64,000 nt of DNA from Chloromonas sp. AAM2. Lineage: Eukaryota > Chlorophyta > Chlorophyceae > Chlamydomonadales > Chlamydomonadaceae. Below the pieces are notes generated by a model. That model did not search any database, was not told the DNA's origin, and worked only from the letters and a program-made list of their open reading frames with translations. The position numbers were made by a program, and so were the translations under genes. Below are positions 47,465-59,000 of the stretch, one piece after another. How positions within the stretch are numbered: the stretch's first letter is position 1; each line of letters begins with the position of its first letter. Location of the stretch: the NCBI GenBank assembly GCA_004335635.1, contig QAXH01004147.1, positions 313 through 64,312 of the forward strand, in the 5' to 3' direction.

Positions 47465-50400
47465 TCAAACTTGGTTGGAAGAGTTTGGCGTACCCTGAGC
47501 TAGCCTGAACGCTGCTAGTGCTTGGTCCTGCTTTTCCTTCTTCTGGACTTGTGCCTTGCCGCCCTGACCGCGGAAGAAGAACCAGGCCTGCAAAAACACA
47601 AGATGAACGGCTGGCTCAAGGTTGATGCTGCCACATACCACCAGGGCCAAGATACACAAACAGTCATCAGTGCTGGGACAGGCAGCCAGCCGCAAGGAGA
47701 ATCATGCATGTTCAAGCAGAAGCATGACATGTTCAAGCAATCATTGGTGGGCAGTAAAATGCCACCATGAGGATATCTATTGCTCAGGTTGGCTTCTGCT
47801 TGCTTGCCTATGCAGGTCCTGCCTCGGCCCTCGGTCGCTTCTAGCCAAGGCTTGCTCTGCTTGCCAGCACACCCAACCAATGCATTTCCTCAATGCACAT
47901 GCCAAGCACGTCTTCTTTTGGAAGGACGTGCGAACATGGCCAGTGCAGGACCATGCACAGGACACGTTGTTGCATCCATTGGTACCCATTAACACGTTGA
48001 AAAGTGTTCAGCTACGTGAGGATCAGCTGCATGAGTTGGTGGACGACACGTAACCCATTCATTTAGTACTGCTGAAGAATTTCAGGTTTCCCAGGCAGGC
48101 ACTGAGCTGCATGAGCTGCCAAACAACACAACGTCCAAACACACCGTGTTGATTAAGGTCTTCAGTGCTCAGCCCGAGCCCCATGTTCCACTTACGTCTT
48201 TGAGGACCCACATGGAGTACAGAGCCAGCGCCGACCACAGCCCCCCACCAATCATGTAGATAACCCCTGCGAAGTTGCTGGCATCGGCGAAAGCGTCAAA
48301 TCCTGCCAGGAAACCGCTGAAGCACCACGTCGCTGCTTGCACGGGCAGGCCTGCAAACAGCACAGCAACAGGCAGAGGTAAACATGCTGTAAACATGCTA
48401 TGCCAGGGCCGACCATGACATGTACAAATGCAGAAATCTGACAGAAGCAATCATGTTGTGCGGGCACTGTCAAGCTTTTTCTACTGTCAAGCTGCGCTTG
48501 TATGCAAACCCGATTCCGCGACATGCCTGCTCGTTGCTGTGAGCTAAGAACGACGGTCACTCAATGTCGACATGACGACGTCCTGGTGTGAGAGGACAAG
48601 TGCTCACAAAATGCTGTGCCTGGGTGTGCTGGTGTGGCCATCTGCGCTAAGGCCAGCTGCTCTAGGTTGAGTTCATGTTCTCACCGATGGCGCAGTACAC
48701 GCAGTAGGCCCAGTGTAAGAAGAACATAATGAAGAATATGATGAAGCCAGTGTTGGTCTCTGTCTTAGCAGCATTGTAGATGCGCTTGTACCACAACCAC
48801 AGCGAAAGGGGCACACCCAGAATCCAGAAGATAACTGCAAGCACGCACAGTATGGAATGGATTGTTGCATGCATGATGCATAGCAAGCCGAGCAGCATCC
48901 GATGATCGCTCAACCAGGCCATTGCTTTCCATCACCGCTGCTCAGGCATGGCCACGCCATGTGCTTCATGTGATGTGCACCAGCTGTGGTTTGCACATTC
49001 TGACATGAGGGGCGTGTAGAAGACGGTTGCGTGACGCTGCAATGTGTGCACAGCTGCACAGCCCAAACACCGTGTGCTCCCAGTACTGAGTGCTAAACTT
49101 ACGTGATAAAAACCAGCTGGGGATTCTGTTTTTCACATCGTAGCCAAGCATCACTGAGGCACAGAACACTTGGAACGACAGGCAGAAAACCAGACCCTGC
49201 GCAGGACAGTGCCACAGGCCAGGACAAGGCAATGCATCAGCCACGCAGCCCAACTGCTACCTTCCATTCACATGCGCCACATGGTCGCTGAGGGGGCGTT
49301 CACACGTGGCAAATTTGGATCCGATTTTGGACAATGATTTGGCCCAAATGTGAACTCAAATTTGAATTGCGGTCACACGGCAAATTTGAGTACAAGTTTG
49401 GATTATGATTTGGGTTCCCAATTTAGGGGTGGGGGGTTATTTGGGTTCTTATAAGGGTGTGTCCAAATTATCGAGTAACCCTACACATGTGACCGCTGGC
49501 AAAATTGGACCTCATTCGCCGTCTCTCACCCCAATTATTAACCAATTATTACCCAAATTTGAATCCAAATTATTTGCCCAAATTTACATGTGACCGCACC
49601 CTCATCCCTGCGTACAGCTTGTGTTGTGGGCTTCTGCTATTGCCATCAGCATGACATTACAACAATACTCTATGCTGCATTTGTCTAGCGCTCCTTTGGG
49701 AAGACAGATTCTTTAGTGTGCAGTGCAGATAATGAACGTACTGGGGCATGATGGCTGAATGTACCGAAATACAGTCGATGTGCCAGCAGTGGCGTAGCAT
49801 GGCTGCGAGAACCACACACAGCAAATTGCGAACCCAGGCTGACACTTGCTCCCCACAACAGGCACTTACAACACCGGTTCCAGTGGCATTTACAAGAATG
49901 TCCCAGAACTGGCAAACTGTTTTTTGCCAATGATTGGTTTTACCTTGACCCAATGCTTCCATTACCTCTCACTTACCCACCAACATGAGTAGGCTTCCCT
50001 CACTACCCGGCGAGAGCGCTCCGGAATATCTTCTGAAATGGAATGGCGCCAGAATGGAAACAAGATAGGCCAGTTCTTCTTGGGTTCTAGGACACCTGCG
50101 CTCTCCAGCTCTCTCTGCCTCTCCCGCAACTTCCGTTCACGTTCTGCCAAATTTGCCTCTCTCTTCTGCAGCTGGGCTTCCCTGTTTGAAGGCTGCATGC
50201 ACAACCAAGATGCATTCAAGGCATCGGAGGAGTGCAAGTACGCAAAAACCTGGTCCAACCCTAGTACAAGCCGGTCATAAGCTGCACAATCTATGTGCGC
50301 AGATAGACCCACATCACTCACATGATCACACGTTACGTGCCGTAACAGCGGGGTTGGTTGCATGGAAAGCATCAAACCAGATCAAAGTGCCAGGGTGGCT

Positions 50401-50756
50401 GACCGTTATGGGGCTGACATGATGCGTCCTCTCATTTACTGTGGCATGGCCTACTGCATGGAACGCACCGATGGACCTCCAAAGTCCGATGATGTTGATA
50501 CCGGCAAGGTGGGACTTGGAAGAGGAGAGGTCTTATACGAGCTACCAAAGGCAGGCTTTGCAGGGCTTGCGACTGGTGCCGAGCTTTGCTCTGAGTCGTC
50601 ATCAATTGGATCAACAGCAGGGGGTGGACCACCCCAGGCGCCTGTGTACACGTCCCGGCAGACCGTGAACAACAGTCGCTCAGCTCATTTCTGATTGTCA
50701 GCGACTACATGCATATCAGATGATTCACCTCCGACAGCGCCCCAACCTCCTTGCAT
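47465..50756 (-). CDS. Secretory carrier membrane protein, paralogue A
   Basis: SCAMPs are four-pass proteins of post-Golgi and endosomal membranes. Exons: 50729-50756, 50469-50641, 49977-50192, 49103-49196, 48685-48834, 48196-48350, 47465-47587; GT-AG and in phase, 312 residues. Order: an 80-residue Pro/Ser-rich cytosolic leader starting MQGGWGAVG; a charged coiled coil (REAQLQKREANLAERERK); the membrane-proximal KKNWPILFPFWRHSI; four hydrophobic segments starting near GLVFCLSFQVFCASV, VIFWILGVPLSLWLW, FIIFFIMFFLHWAYCVYC and YMIGGGLWSALALYSM. The loop LWYKRIYNAAK after segment 2 is the family's E-peptide. The tail AWFFFRGQGG is conserved. No NPF motifs occur in the leader, unlike most animal and plant members. 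It forms a tandem pair with the gene at 52707-55652. Confidence 0.92.
49290..49605. mobile_element. MITE-like element with inverted ends
   Basis: The left end reads GAGGGGGCGTTCACACGTGG and the right end, reversed, GAGGGTGCGGTCACATGTAA, so the ends are imperfect inverted repeats of about 20-25 bp. The 0.3-kb interior is AT-rich with many AAATTTG/CAAATTT strings and no coding capacity. This is the form of a non-autonomous DNA transposon. It sits in SCAMP-A's intron between the exons starting at 49196 and ending at 49977. A target-site duplication is not obvious. Confidence 0.7.
49811..49928 (+). repeat. Dispersed repeat with TGTCCCAGAACTGGCAAA core, second long copy
   Basis: Partner of 46395-46512 (see shared strings there). 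It lies in the same SCAMP-A intron as the MITE, 200 bp from it. The core with its T run is at 49897-49928. Confidence 0.7.
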
Positions 50757-51090
50757 TTTGCGTCCTTTGCCAGCTCCGTGTGGAAATTGCTCAGATACTC
50801 AAGTTTTTGGTGTCGCCCAAGCCACTAAAGCGCTCAGGCTTGTATCGCACGAGCAAAATTATTACATGGGTTGGCCGATGCAGAAGCAAATTCACTATGA
50901 AAGGCTGAGTAACGGCTAGTGAAGCGCAAAAGGAAATCGAACGGTTTCAGAATTTCCCATCAAAATGTTAACCCACTCAGTTGTAATCGTAAGATCAGCC
51001 AGTGAGTTTGGCTGCCCATCCAAATTTGAAGAGTATTCAAGTAGGTTGGCAACACACTCAGCCTTTAAAAAATTATTGAAGGACACCAGT

Positions 51091-51483
51091 CATCGTGCTG
51101 ATGTGGCAGTTGCGTGAGAAGAGTGAAGGTGGCCTCGTCTCTTGAGACTAGTCTTGTGCTGGCCCAGCTGTGAAGCATCCTACTGCCTTCCTGACAACAG
51201 TGGCCATGAACACATGATGTACATTGTCTGGATAATAGATCAGCAGCACACGACAGCTCTGGTTGTTGTTTCTCATCAGGGGGCAGGCATCGTGCTGATG
51301 TGGCAGTTGCGTGAGAAGAGTGAAGGTGGCCTCGTCTCTTGAGACTAGTCTTGTGCTGGTCCAGCTGTGAAGCATCCTACTGCCTTCCTGACAACAGTGA
51401 CCATGAACACATGATGTACATTGTCTGGATAATAGGTCAGCAGCAGACAACAGCTCTAACTGTTGTTTCTCATCAGGGGGCAG
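51091..51483 (+). repeat. Tandem duplication of a 197-bp unit
   Basis: Two near-identical copies start at 51091 and 51288 with CATCGTGCTGATGTGGCAG and run to TCTCATCAGGGGGCA. They differ at only a few positions, so the duplication is young. Each contains an open frame of about 65 codons that I do not regard as a gene. Confidence 0.9.
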
Positions 51484-51628
51484 GGGGCAGGCAACTTTCG
51501 ACCCACACCGGGAGTAGCCCACTTTCTTCTCGGCCATAGCCTAGTTACAAAAGGCTACAAACTCACCCACAGGTGTCAAATCGTTTGGGACAGGCGGCTC
51601 CACAGGTCGTTCGAGTATCAGGCGCAAG

Positions 51629-51660
51629 AACTGTCCCAGAACTGGCAATTGCTTTTTTTT
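51629..51660 (+). repeat. Dispersed repeat core, short copy
   Basis: AACTGTCCCAGAACTGGCAA followed by a T run, matching the core found at 405-437, 2381-2413, 46481-46512 and 49897-49928. The flanks do not extend the match clearly. Confidence 0.65.
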
Positions 51661-52370
51661 TTTAAACAGCCCAGGCCACTGACAGGTGTTTCATGGGTTC
51701 TCATCTGCAGACCACATTGAGTCTGACAGGTAAACCGCTCACCGGGAACCGGTGTGTGGGGGGCAACTTGGCAATGATATCCACATGGCAAAGTGTCATT
51801 TCTAAAGGTGGCTCTATCAGACATTCAGCTTGCACAGATTAAGTGACCGTCCAAGCGTTGGCCCACCTAACTATCTTCAATATGTTGAACTTGATTTCAC
51901 CTAAGCAAATAGGTCTTGGTCTTTATCTGATGAAGTCACCGCTTCCAATTGATCAGACGGTGCCATCGCAAGGCGGTTTGTGGGCTGACCACCCCAGGGG
52001 CCACCAACCTCTGCTGATCTCCTTGACTTGCGCTTCCCTTCCTATTGCGCTCTGGTGATGTGACGTCAGAGTGAGGGTGTATAATGTGATTACATCAGGG
52101 GGGCCCGAGGGCATACGCTAGCAAGCCATGCAAGAGACGAGGCTGGATACCGTCCTAACCAACCCTGAGCAACAGAAGGCCAGTGACATCTGTGACCTGT
52201 CAATTCGTGGCTACATCCTTGGCCACCAACGTCCCCTGTTCGTCCTCTGCTCTCCGCAGGACGTTGTTTGCTCGAGTTGTCACGGGCGTTGCTGAGTGGC
52301 AATCATACCAAGCATACCTAGCGTTTGCGGACAGGATAGCATCTCGTGGCCACCACCACCAGTGTCCCGG

Positions 52371-52420
52371 TGTGTCATAATCGCCTTGACTTGAAGGTTG
52401 AAAGGGATGGAGTCCCTTGT
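52371..52420 (+). repeat. Short dispersed repeat, copy 3 (diverged)
   Basis: Shares CGGTGTGTCxTAATC and an equivalent of the GGAxTCCCTT end with 9841-9890; the middle is diverged. Confidence 0.35.
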
Positions 52421-52706
52421 AACTTGTAGTAAGTAATCGTCTTATAACGACAGGCTACAATGTAATACCACGCAACAGGCTACAAGGTAAATCCGAGCGC
52501 TCCTTGCAATGATTACTGTCCGTCCTCCGGGTAAGCGGTACAAAGCAGGCTACAAAGACAGTGCTTCTGCAACGACAATGCTTTGCGTACAACAGTGATC
52601 AGCACAGTAAGAGATGCTAGGATGTGCGACACCTGTTGGCAAAGGCGCAAAGTAACGATTGCGCTGTCATAGTCCAAGATCGTGCGGTCTGCGGTCCATC
52701 AGATAC

Positions 52707-55652
52707 TCAAACGCGGTTAGCTGCATTGCCGTTCATCCCCTGCTTGAAGGCCGCCAATGCTGCCTCCGTTGCAACCTTCTTCTGGACCTCCTGAATGCCG
52801 CCTTGTCCACGGAAGAAGAACCAGGCCTGCGGCAGCACCAACAACATTTTGTGTTTCGTGTAGCACCAGGTTGCTGCAGTACCATGTGTGTTTTGGGCAC
52901 CATAAGCTTGCTGCGCATGCCGTCATGAGATTGTTGGACAACACCCATTTGTAGCCAGGTTCACCAACTGTACAGCAGCCTAATGCAATCATCACGGGCA
53001 TGCGGTTGCTTGTACTGTCGTCACCATGGCTGAAGGCGTGCATGACCGGGATATGAACTGCCACGCGATGAATTGGATGCAGACATGTGTTGCTCTATCA
53101 TTGCACTGGATGCCACCCTAACATCAGCCGCTGCTGCTGCACCCATGTGGTTTCCACTTACGTCTTTCAGGACCCACATGGAGTAGATGGCCACGCACGA
53201 CCACAATGCACCACCAATCATGTAAATGGTACCGCAAAAGGCGTTGACGTTGAATGCATCAAACCCTGCAATGAAGCCGCTGAAGCACCACTGCGCTGCG
53301 TTGATCTGCAGACCTGCATGTATGGCACAGCAGGCTGACATGGCGTAAACAATCAAGCAAGCACATTGACGCACAGGCATGCCATAGTACGTAAACAGGG
53401 TGCCGGCTAAACACAGAATGTGCAGAGACCGGCAAACAAACAGTAGGGAATCGGCAAACAAACGACGACAAAGGAGGTGTGTGATGCTGCGTGTATTGTA
53501 GCGTCTATGCATCCCAAGGCCTATCATTGTGGTGTGAAACGGGCAAGTCTTGCGACAGTACAAAAACAGGGCTCTGAAGGCAAGACATGTGCAGGGCAGC
53601 CAATTTCACTTGGCTGCATGGGCTTACCGATGGCACAGAAGACACAGAAGGCCCAGTGCACGAAGAAGAAGATGAAGAATGCCACGTAACCAACAGTGCT
53701 GTCCTCCTTAGCAGCATAGTAAATACGCTTGTACCAGAGCCATATGGACAGGGGAACGCCAATGATCCAGAAGATGACTGCAGCACAGGGCACTTTCACT
53801 TTAAACAAGGGTGCCGATGAACACGAAACATCGTTTCCTGCCTTCACCTACAGTCACATTAGATTGCTGTACAGATCGCTTGAACCGTTCAAGTGCAGTG
53901 TTGTGATGCCAGGAGTGGCGTCGGAATGAGTGGAGTCATGTGCCTCGGCAAAACAAGGCTGTCCTCGTGCTTGCGCAGAAGATTCATCACCATGTGCTCC
54001 ACTCACTTGTGAGGAACCAGCTGGGCACCTTGTTGTCAACACTGTAGCCAAGCATGACGCACGCGCAGAAGAACTGCCATGTCAAGCAGAGAATCAGCAA
54101 CTGCAAGCAAACACAGGCGAGGACAGGTTGACTGCACACGGAACAGACAGTCGTGTGGCACAAGGGTCATGAGGGCTAGGGTGCACTGTCTAGAGTTCCA
54201 AGGGGCCATAATCTTGAGTCTTCTACTAAATTTAGATAATTGGAAGAAACTGCTCCTGTTTGTGTCGATTTCAAATGCGGATTCAGGCTGCCCGGGTTAT
54301 GACATGCCATGCCATGGGTGTTTAAGAACCTGGTCCCAACCTGCAACCCATGAGACGGTTGATGGTTGATCCCATGGACACGTATAAGCCCTTACACAAA
54401 CATGGGCATCAGCAAGGCCTGCATGTGAATGTGCTTAAATGGCCAATGGGACTTGTAAAAGCACAAAAGCAGCCGGGTTTGCCTTGATTGCGTTGAGTGG
54501 CTTTTCTTGGGGTTACCCTAGACCTCAAGGCGAACCAGCTCATCCTGCTGAGGGCCTTGGGGTTGAGGTACGCCCGCATACAAACCAGTTCATCTGCCTT
54601 TTCAAGCCCAACTCCCCTCCTGAAACGCCTCCTCAACGATGGCAAGAACGGCAGGATGTTAATGCTCGACTGTGGCCGATGGCCCAGTGTAGAATCTATT
54701 AAAATCTATTGATAGAATTCAATAGAGCGAAATCTAGTGATTCCACTAGAGTGCAGTGCACCCTTATGATCAGGCGTGCTGCTAGATGGCTGCTGGGAAG
54801 AGATTGTGGCAGCCGAAGCTGAGCACCTGTTGTTCGCTGATGGTCAGTGAAGAAACACAGGCAGTGTGTGATTCGGTTCATCGGCTGCAAGGCGAATGGT
54901 TGACAGAGAAAGTCTGACATCACCTCAATACCACTCGGTCATGTTCATCTACGTGCAGTTTGAACGAAAGCCTTGCCCCTGCCCTACCCTGTCACTTACA
55001 TACCAACACATGTAGGCCTCCCGAACAACTCGTCGTGATTTCTCTGGGATGTCCTCTGCGATGTCATGGCGCCAGATGGGAAAGCAGATGGGCCAGTTCT
55101 TCTTGGGCACCAAGGCGCCTTCTTTCTCTAGCTCCCTCTGCTTCTCCAGCAACTTGGCTTCACGTGCTTGCAGCTCTGCCTCCCTCTTGTTTAGCTGTAC
55201 CTCGCGGGTTGAAGACTGCATGCACATCCAGGATGTGCAAAGCCAGGGCATCAGCAACAACACAGGTGGTAGCTAGGATTGGGTCGGTAGCTAGGGGGCA
55301 AAGACTACTTACCGATTCGGCAAAGCTTGGGCTTTGAAAGTTGTTGTTGTTGAAGGAGGTAGCAGCGGGTGGCGGAATGGGAGCCGCGACAGGATTGGCT
55401 CTATAGGAGCTGCCAAACGTTGGCTTTGTTGGCGGAGGGGGCTCCGAGGCACGAGGCGAGTCCTCATCGTTTGGCGGGGCCGCAGGTGCAGATCCCCAAG
55501 CTCCTGAGCATGATAAGCATTAGCTGGCATTAGACTTGATGGCATGGTTTTGACTGTCCGTCGACATGACAAGTCCGGAAGTGTCATTACATGCTGCTTG
55601 CACATCACATATGTCACTAACCAGCGCCCATAGCGCCCCATCCTCCTTGCAT
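52707..55652 (-). CDS. Secretory carrier membrane protein, paralogue B
   Basis: Exons: 55622-55652, 55313-55503, 55000-55215, 54007-54100, 53628-53777, 53162-53313, 52707-52826; 317 residues, in phase. The same seven-exon plan as paralogue A, with three identical exon lengths (216, 94 and 150 nt) and identical phases, shows a tandem duplication. The leader starts MQGGWGAMGA and is Pro/Ala/Asn-rich. Next come the coiled coil REVQLNKREAELQAREAK and KKNWPICFPIWRHDIAEDIP. Four membrane segments follow, with E-peptide LWYKRIYYAAK between segments 2 and 3. The tail is AWFFFRGQGG with a short C-terminus NAANRV. NPF motifs are absent. Divergence between copies is greatest in the leader and tail, least around the coiled-coil exon and membrane core. 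The 0.9-kb intron after 55000 is the longest in the gene. Confidence 0.92.
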
Positions 55653-56050
55653 GGCTGCTGCCTTTCAGTGAAGCTTCAAGGCTCAACAAGGCCAGGACAG
55701 CAAAATCGGCTTTTGAATTGTTGGATCGCTGCGCCTGAAAGTCGAGCGCACAGTGACGGAATCTGCACAGGCGAGCCGAGCAGGCTGCCCCGAATGGAGA
55801 CGGTGGGCAGGTTCCACCCAGGCCCTGGCCGTTTTGGAGCCGTTAGAAATGTGTGCACGCCCAGGTGGGCTGTATCCGCCCGATGTGAACCGATGTGAGA
55901 TGTCTGCATCCTGATCTGCGCCGCAACTGTGTACAAGCGAATACACATGTTTAGCTAACAAGGGTTGTGCAGGCGCCATAAATATGCTGGCGGCCAAGGC
56001 GTGGAAACGACCAATTCTGGAGGCCTAGAGTTGAAGGTTGGACAGGCACG
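55653..56050. promoter_or_regulatory. Divergent spacer between SCAMP-B and TEX10/Ipi1
   Basis: 398 bp between opposite start codons. A CATAAATATG string near 55977, about 75 bp before the TEX10 ATG, is a possible TATA-like element for that gene. No second clear element is seen for SCAMP-B. Confidence 0.5.
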
Positions 56051-59000
56051 ATGGGGGGTCAAGTGGGCAAGGGCAAGAAGCGCAAGGGAAGCAACCCAGG
56101 GGTGGGCATAGACTTCAAAAAGGTTAAGCACAAGGTGGGCAAAAAGCTTCCCAAAGCACAGAATGACACCGACACAAGCTTCAAAGCGCGGAGCATTAAT
56201 CTGCCCAGCCAGGCGGTCAAGGATGACAAGGGAGGCGTGGCAACCAACTTCCAGAACTTGACACTCAAGGTATGTAACCCATGTGTAACAAGCACTACAG
56301 AACCGCACTACAAATCTTTACACGAAATTATAATCAGGCAACAAACACACGTACATGACGTACAGCTTGCATAACAGCATAGGCTGCTGGGATTTCGGTT
56401 GTTAATTCATGTTCACGTTTTGACAACGGCGATGGCGCGCACAACTATGGTACATTGAACATATTGATGTGCACACACAATAAGAGGGACCACCGTGCGA
56501 GGCATGCGCCCACCCCTGTTACCGTGGCCTCAGGAGCTTCTGGGTCAGACTTCCCACTACAGCGAGAAGACCCGCAAGACCGCGCTAGCTGGGCTGGGTG
56601 ACCTCTTTTCGCGGCACCCCCACGAGCTGACGGGGCATGTCGGCCTGGTCTACTCCAAGTGCGTACTCAAGTGGTATACTCATTCAGGGTGCTTGATTAG
56701 GTCGGCATCTTGGTAGCAGGAAACGGAAAGCAAAGGCGAAGCTTGTAGTGGTAGCAGTAAGGGCACCAGACGATGAGGACGCGTTTTTTTGAAGTGGCCA
56801 TGGGTGCATCACATCACTCAACACTCATCATTGCTGATTTGTCTGTGTTGAGATCAGTATGCGATGCACTTTGCCGCCATTGTACACCATCTTGTAAGTA
56901 GTGTGAAGCTCAGAGCCGTCACCTTGATGAGCAGACCAGCCAGTCTATACTGCGCACGAGTGATTTAGCAATCCGTAGTTTTGAAACCACCCGTTTACCA
57001 TACTGTACGTGCCATGGAGGCTGTGATATCAACAGCATGGTACCCCTGCAGCACACCAAGTGTCAATGTGTATGCTTGCAGCCATGCTGTGTATACATGC
57101 TGTGTATGGGATCCATACGGTGTAGTGTGTACTTATGTTGACCCATTCATACTGTCCGTGCCTTGCAGGCTGGTTGAGCGCATCTCAGACTCGGACGAGG
57201 GTGTGCGCGGGGGGCTGCAGGCGCTCTTAAGGGACCATGTGTGCAAGAGAGTGACGGCGGGGCAGGTCAGGCCCTTCATGCCTATGATCATGGCACACGT
57301 GTCAGGGTAGGTGCTGCTATATGTATATACATATAAATATCAAGGGACCGCACAGGGCGTCCCTTGACAGGCCATAGGGCGAAGGATTGTAGCGGGTAAG
57401 GTTGTGATTTGAGGCAAGCTTTGCCTAGCACTGCTCAGCCAGCGAAAGCATGCCTGCCCTGTGCCCACCATCTCCTGTTTCCGTTTCTGGCACCGCCAGA
57501 TCGCCTTGGCATGAATAGCTTGAATTCGATTTAAACGGCGGCATGGCCTGCGTTAGCTGGCGAGCTCATTATCATCGCAATGTGGCCTCGCTTGAACCTG
57601 GTATCCGTAGCCACTGCAGTTCAGGGTATGCACGGCATGACATCAATGACATCACGGTATCACATCAATGAGGGGTTCTGTTGACAGTGTGGTGCATGTA
57701 ACATGCGCTTGCAGGGCCACGACACACCTGAGCCTGGAGATCCGCAATGATGCGCTGGTGTTCCTGGACATACTGGTGTGTGTGGGCTGGGTGACGTGGG
57801 AAGAGTGGGCAAAAGCAGGACTGGTGCAGGACAGAGGTCGTTGGGCACACATGCAGGAGGGGCACTGCAACTCACAAAGATTGGGGCAGGCTAAGCAAGT
57901 GAGAAGGAGCAGAAGGGGGAAGTCTCTGCGTTTTGGTTGCTGTCCTCGTTTCGCTTGAAGGTGCAGGCTGCAGGGCAATCACCAGGAAGGCACTTATGTA
58001 CATGTTGGCCGTCGGCGGATAGACCTGCACAACAGTGCTGCTTCGTTTGGCTGGCATTTAAATGCATCATGAGCCATTTGACACACTGGGTTGGCTCGTG
58101 GAGTGCTACAATGGCGCTGCTGTTCCAACAACCACAACAGACCAGCGCCCACAAAGCCAAAGGACTGAAGATTGTGGCATGCGACAGCGGGCTGACCTTT
58201 CCTGGCTATCAACTCGTTGCAGATGGACTTCTATCCGCAGCTGATCGCCGGTGGTTTCCTGCTGCCGTGTCTGTCACACTTCTGTGACCTGCTGTCCTCT
58301 GGGCACCGGTCCCGCAGCATCAAGGGACAGTCACTCAAAGCACTGCTCACGGTAGGAACAAGCGGGGCAAGACGGGGCACAATTACGTAATCCTGCTACA
58401 ATGGCCATTTATCTTCTTGGGCGGCACGATCATATTCTTCGTCCACAGTAGCTGTCAGCGTGTCATGGCCACGGCTCACTTTCAGGTACCCTTATGGGGC
58501 TGATGTAAGTTACTAATACACCACGTGGCTGCAGGCATTGTTGGAGTCAGATTACTAGCGATAATCTAGTGCTGAAGGTAGTTATAACGGCCAAGAGCAC
58601 TTGATCCAAATGCAGGTGCTAAAAGCTATCTGCGACTTCTTGCGGCGTGCCTTTCCCGCAAGCAATGGCCAGTCCGGTGGCAGCCAGCCAGCGGCACCAG
58701 ATCAGCTGCAACAGCAGCAGCAGCAACAGGCGGTTCAGCGGCTGCCATTGTTCAGGCATCGATGCTCATGGCCCGCTAGCCAATGGAGCAATGGCGCACC
58801 TGGCGTGCCACGCAACGCACTGGAGAAACCAGGTCACACTGTAGCTAGCGCTGGAGCAGCCAGCAAGCCAGCTGGCCAACAGCAGCAGCAGCAGCAGGGC
58901 TGTCAGAGTGTGCCAGAAGCCGCACAGAAGCTACTTGTGCTGCTGATGGAGTGCTGGCCTGAATGTTCACCAGCCACACTTTCTGTTAACCCCAGTCTTG

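Larger units (their letters stand above)
50757..52706. other. Repeat-rich spacer between the SCAMP paralogues
   Basis: 1.95 kb without a supported gene, containing the promoter of SCAMP-A, a 197-bp tandem duplication (51091-51483), a repeat-family copy (51629-51660) and several ACAGGCTACAA strings between 51549 and 52560. Confidence 0.5.
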
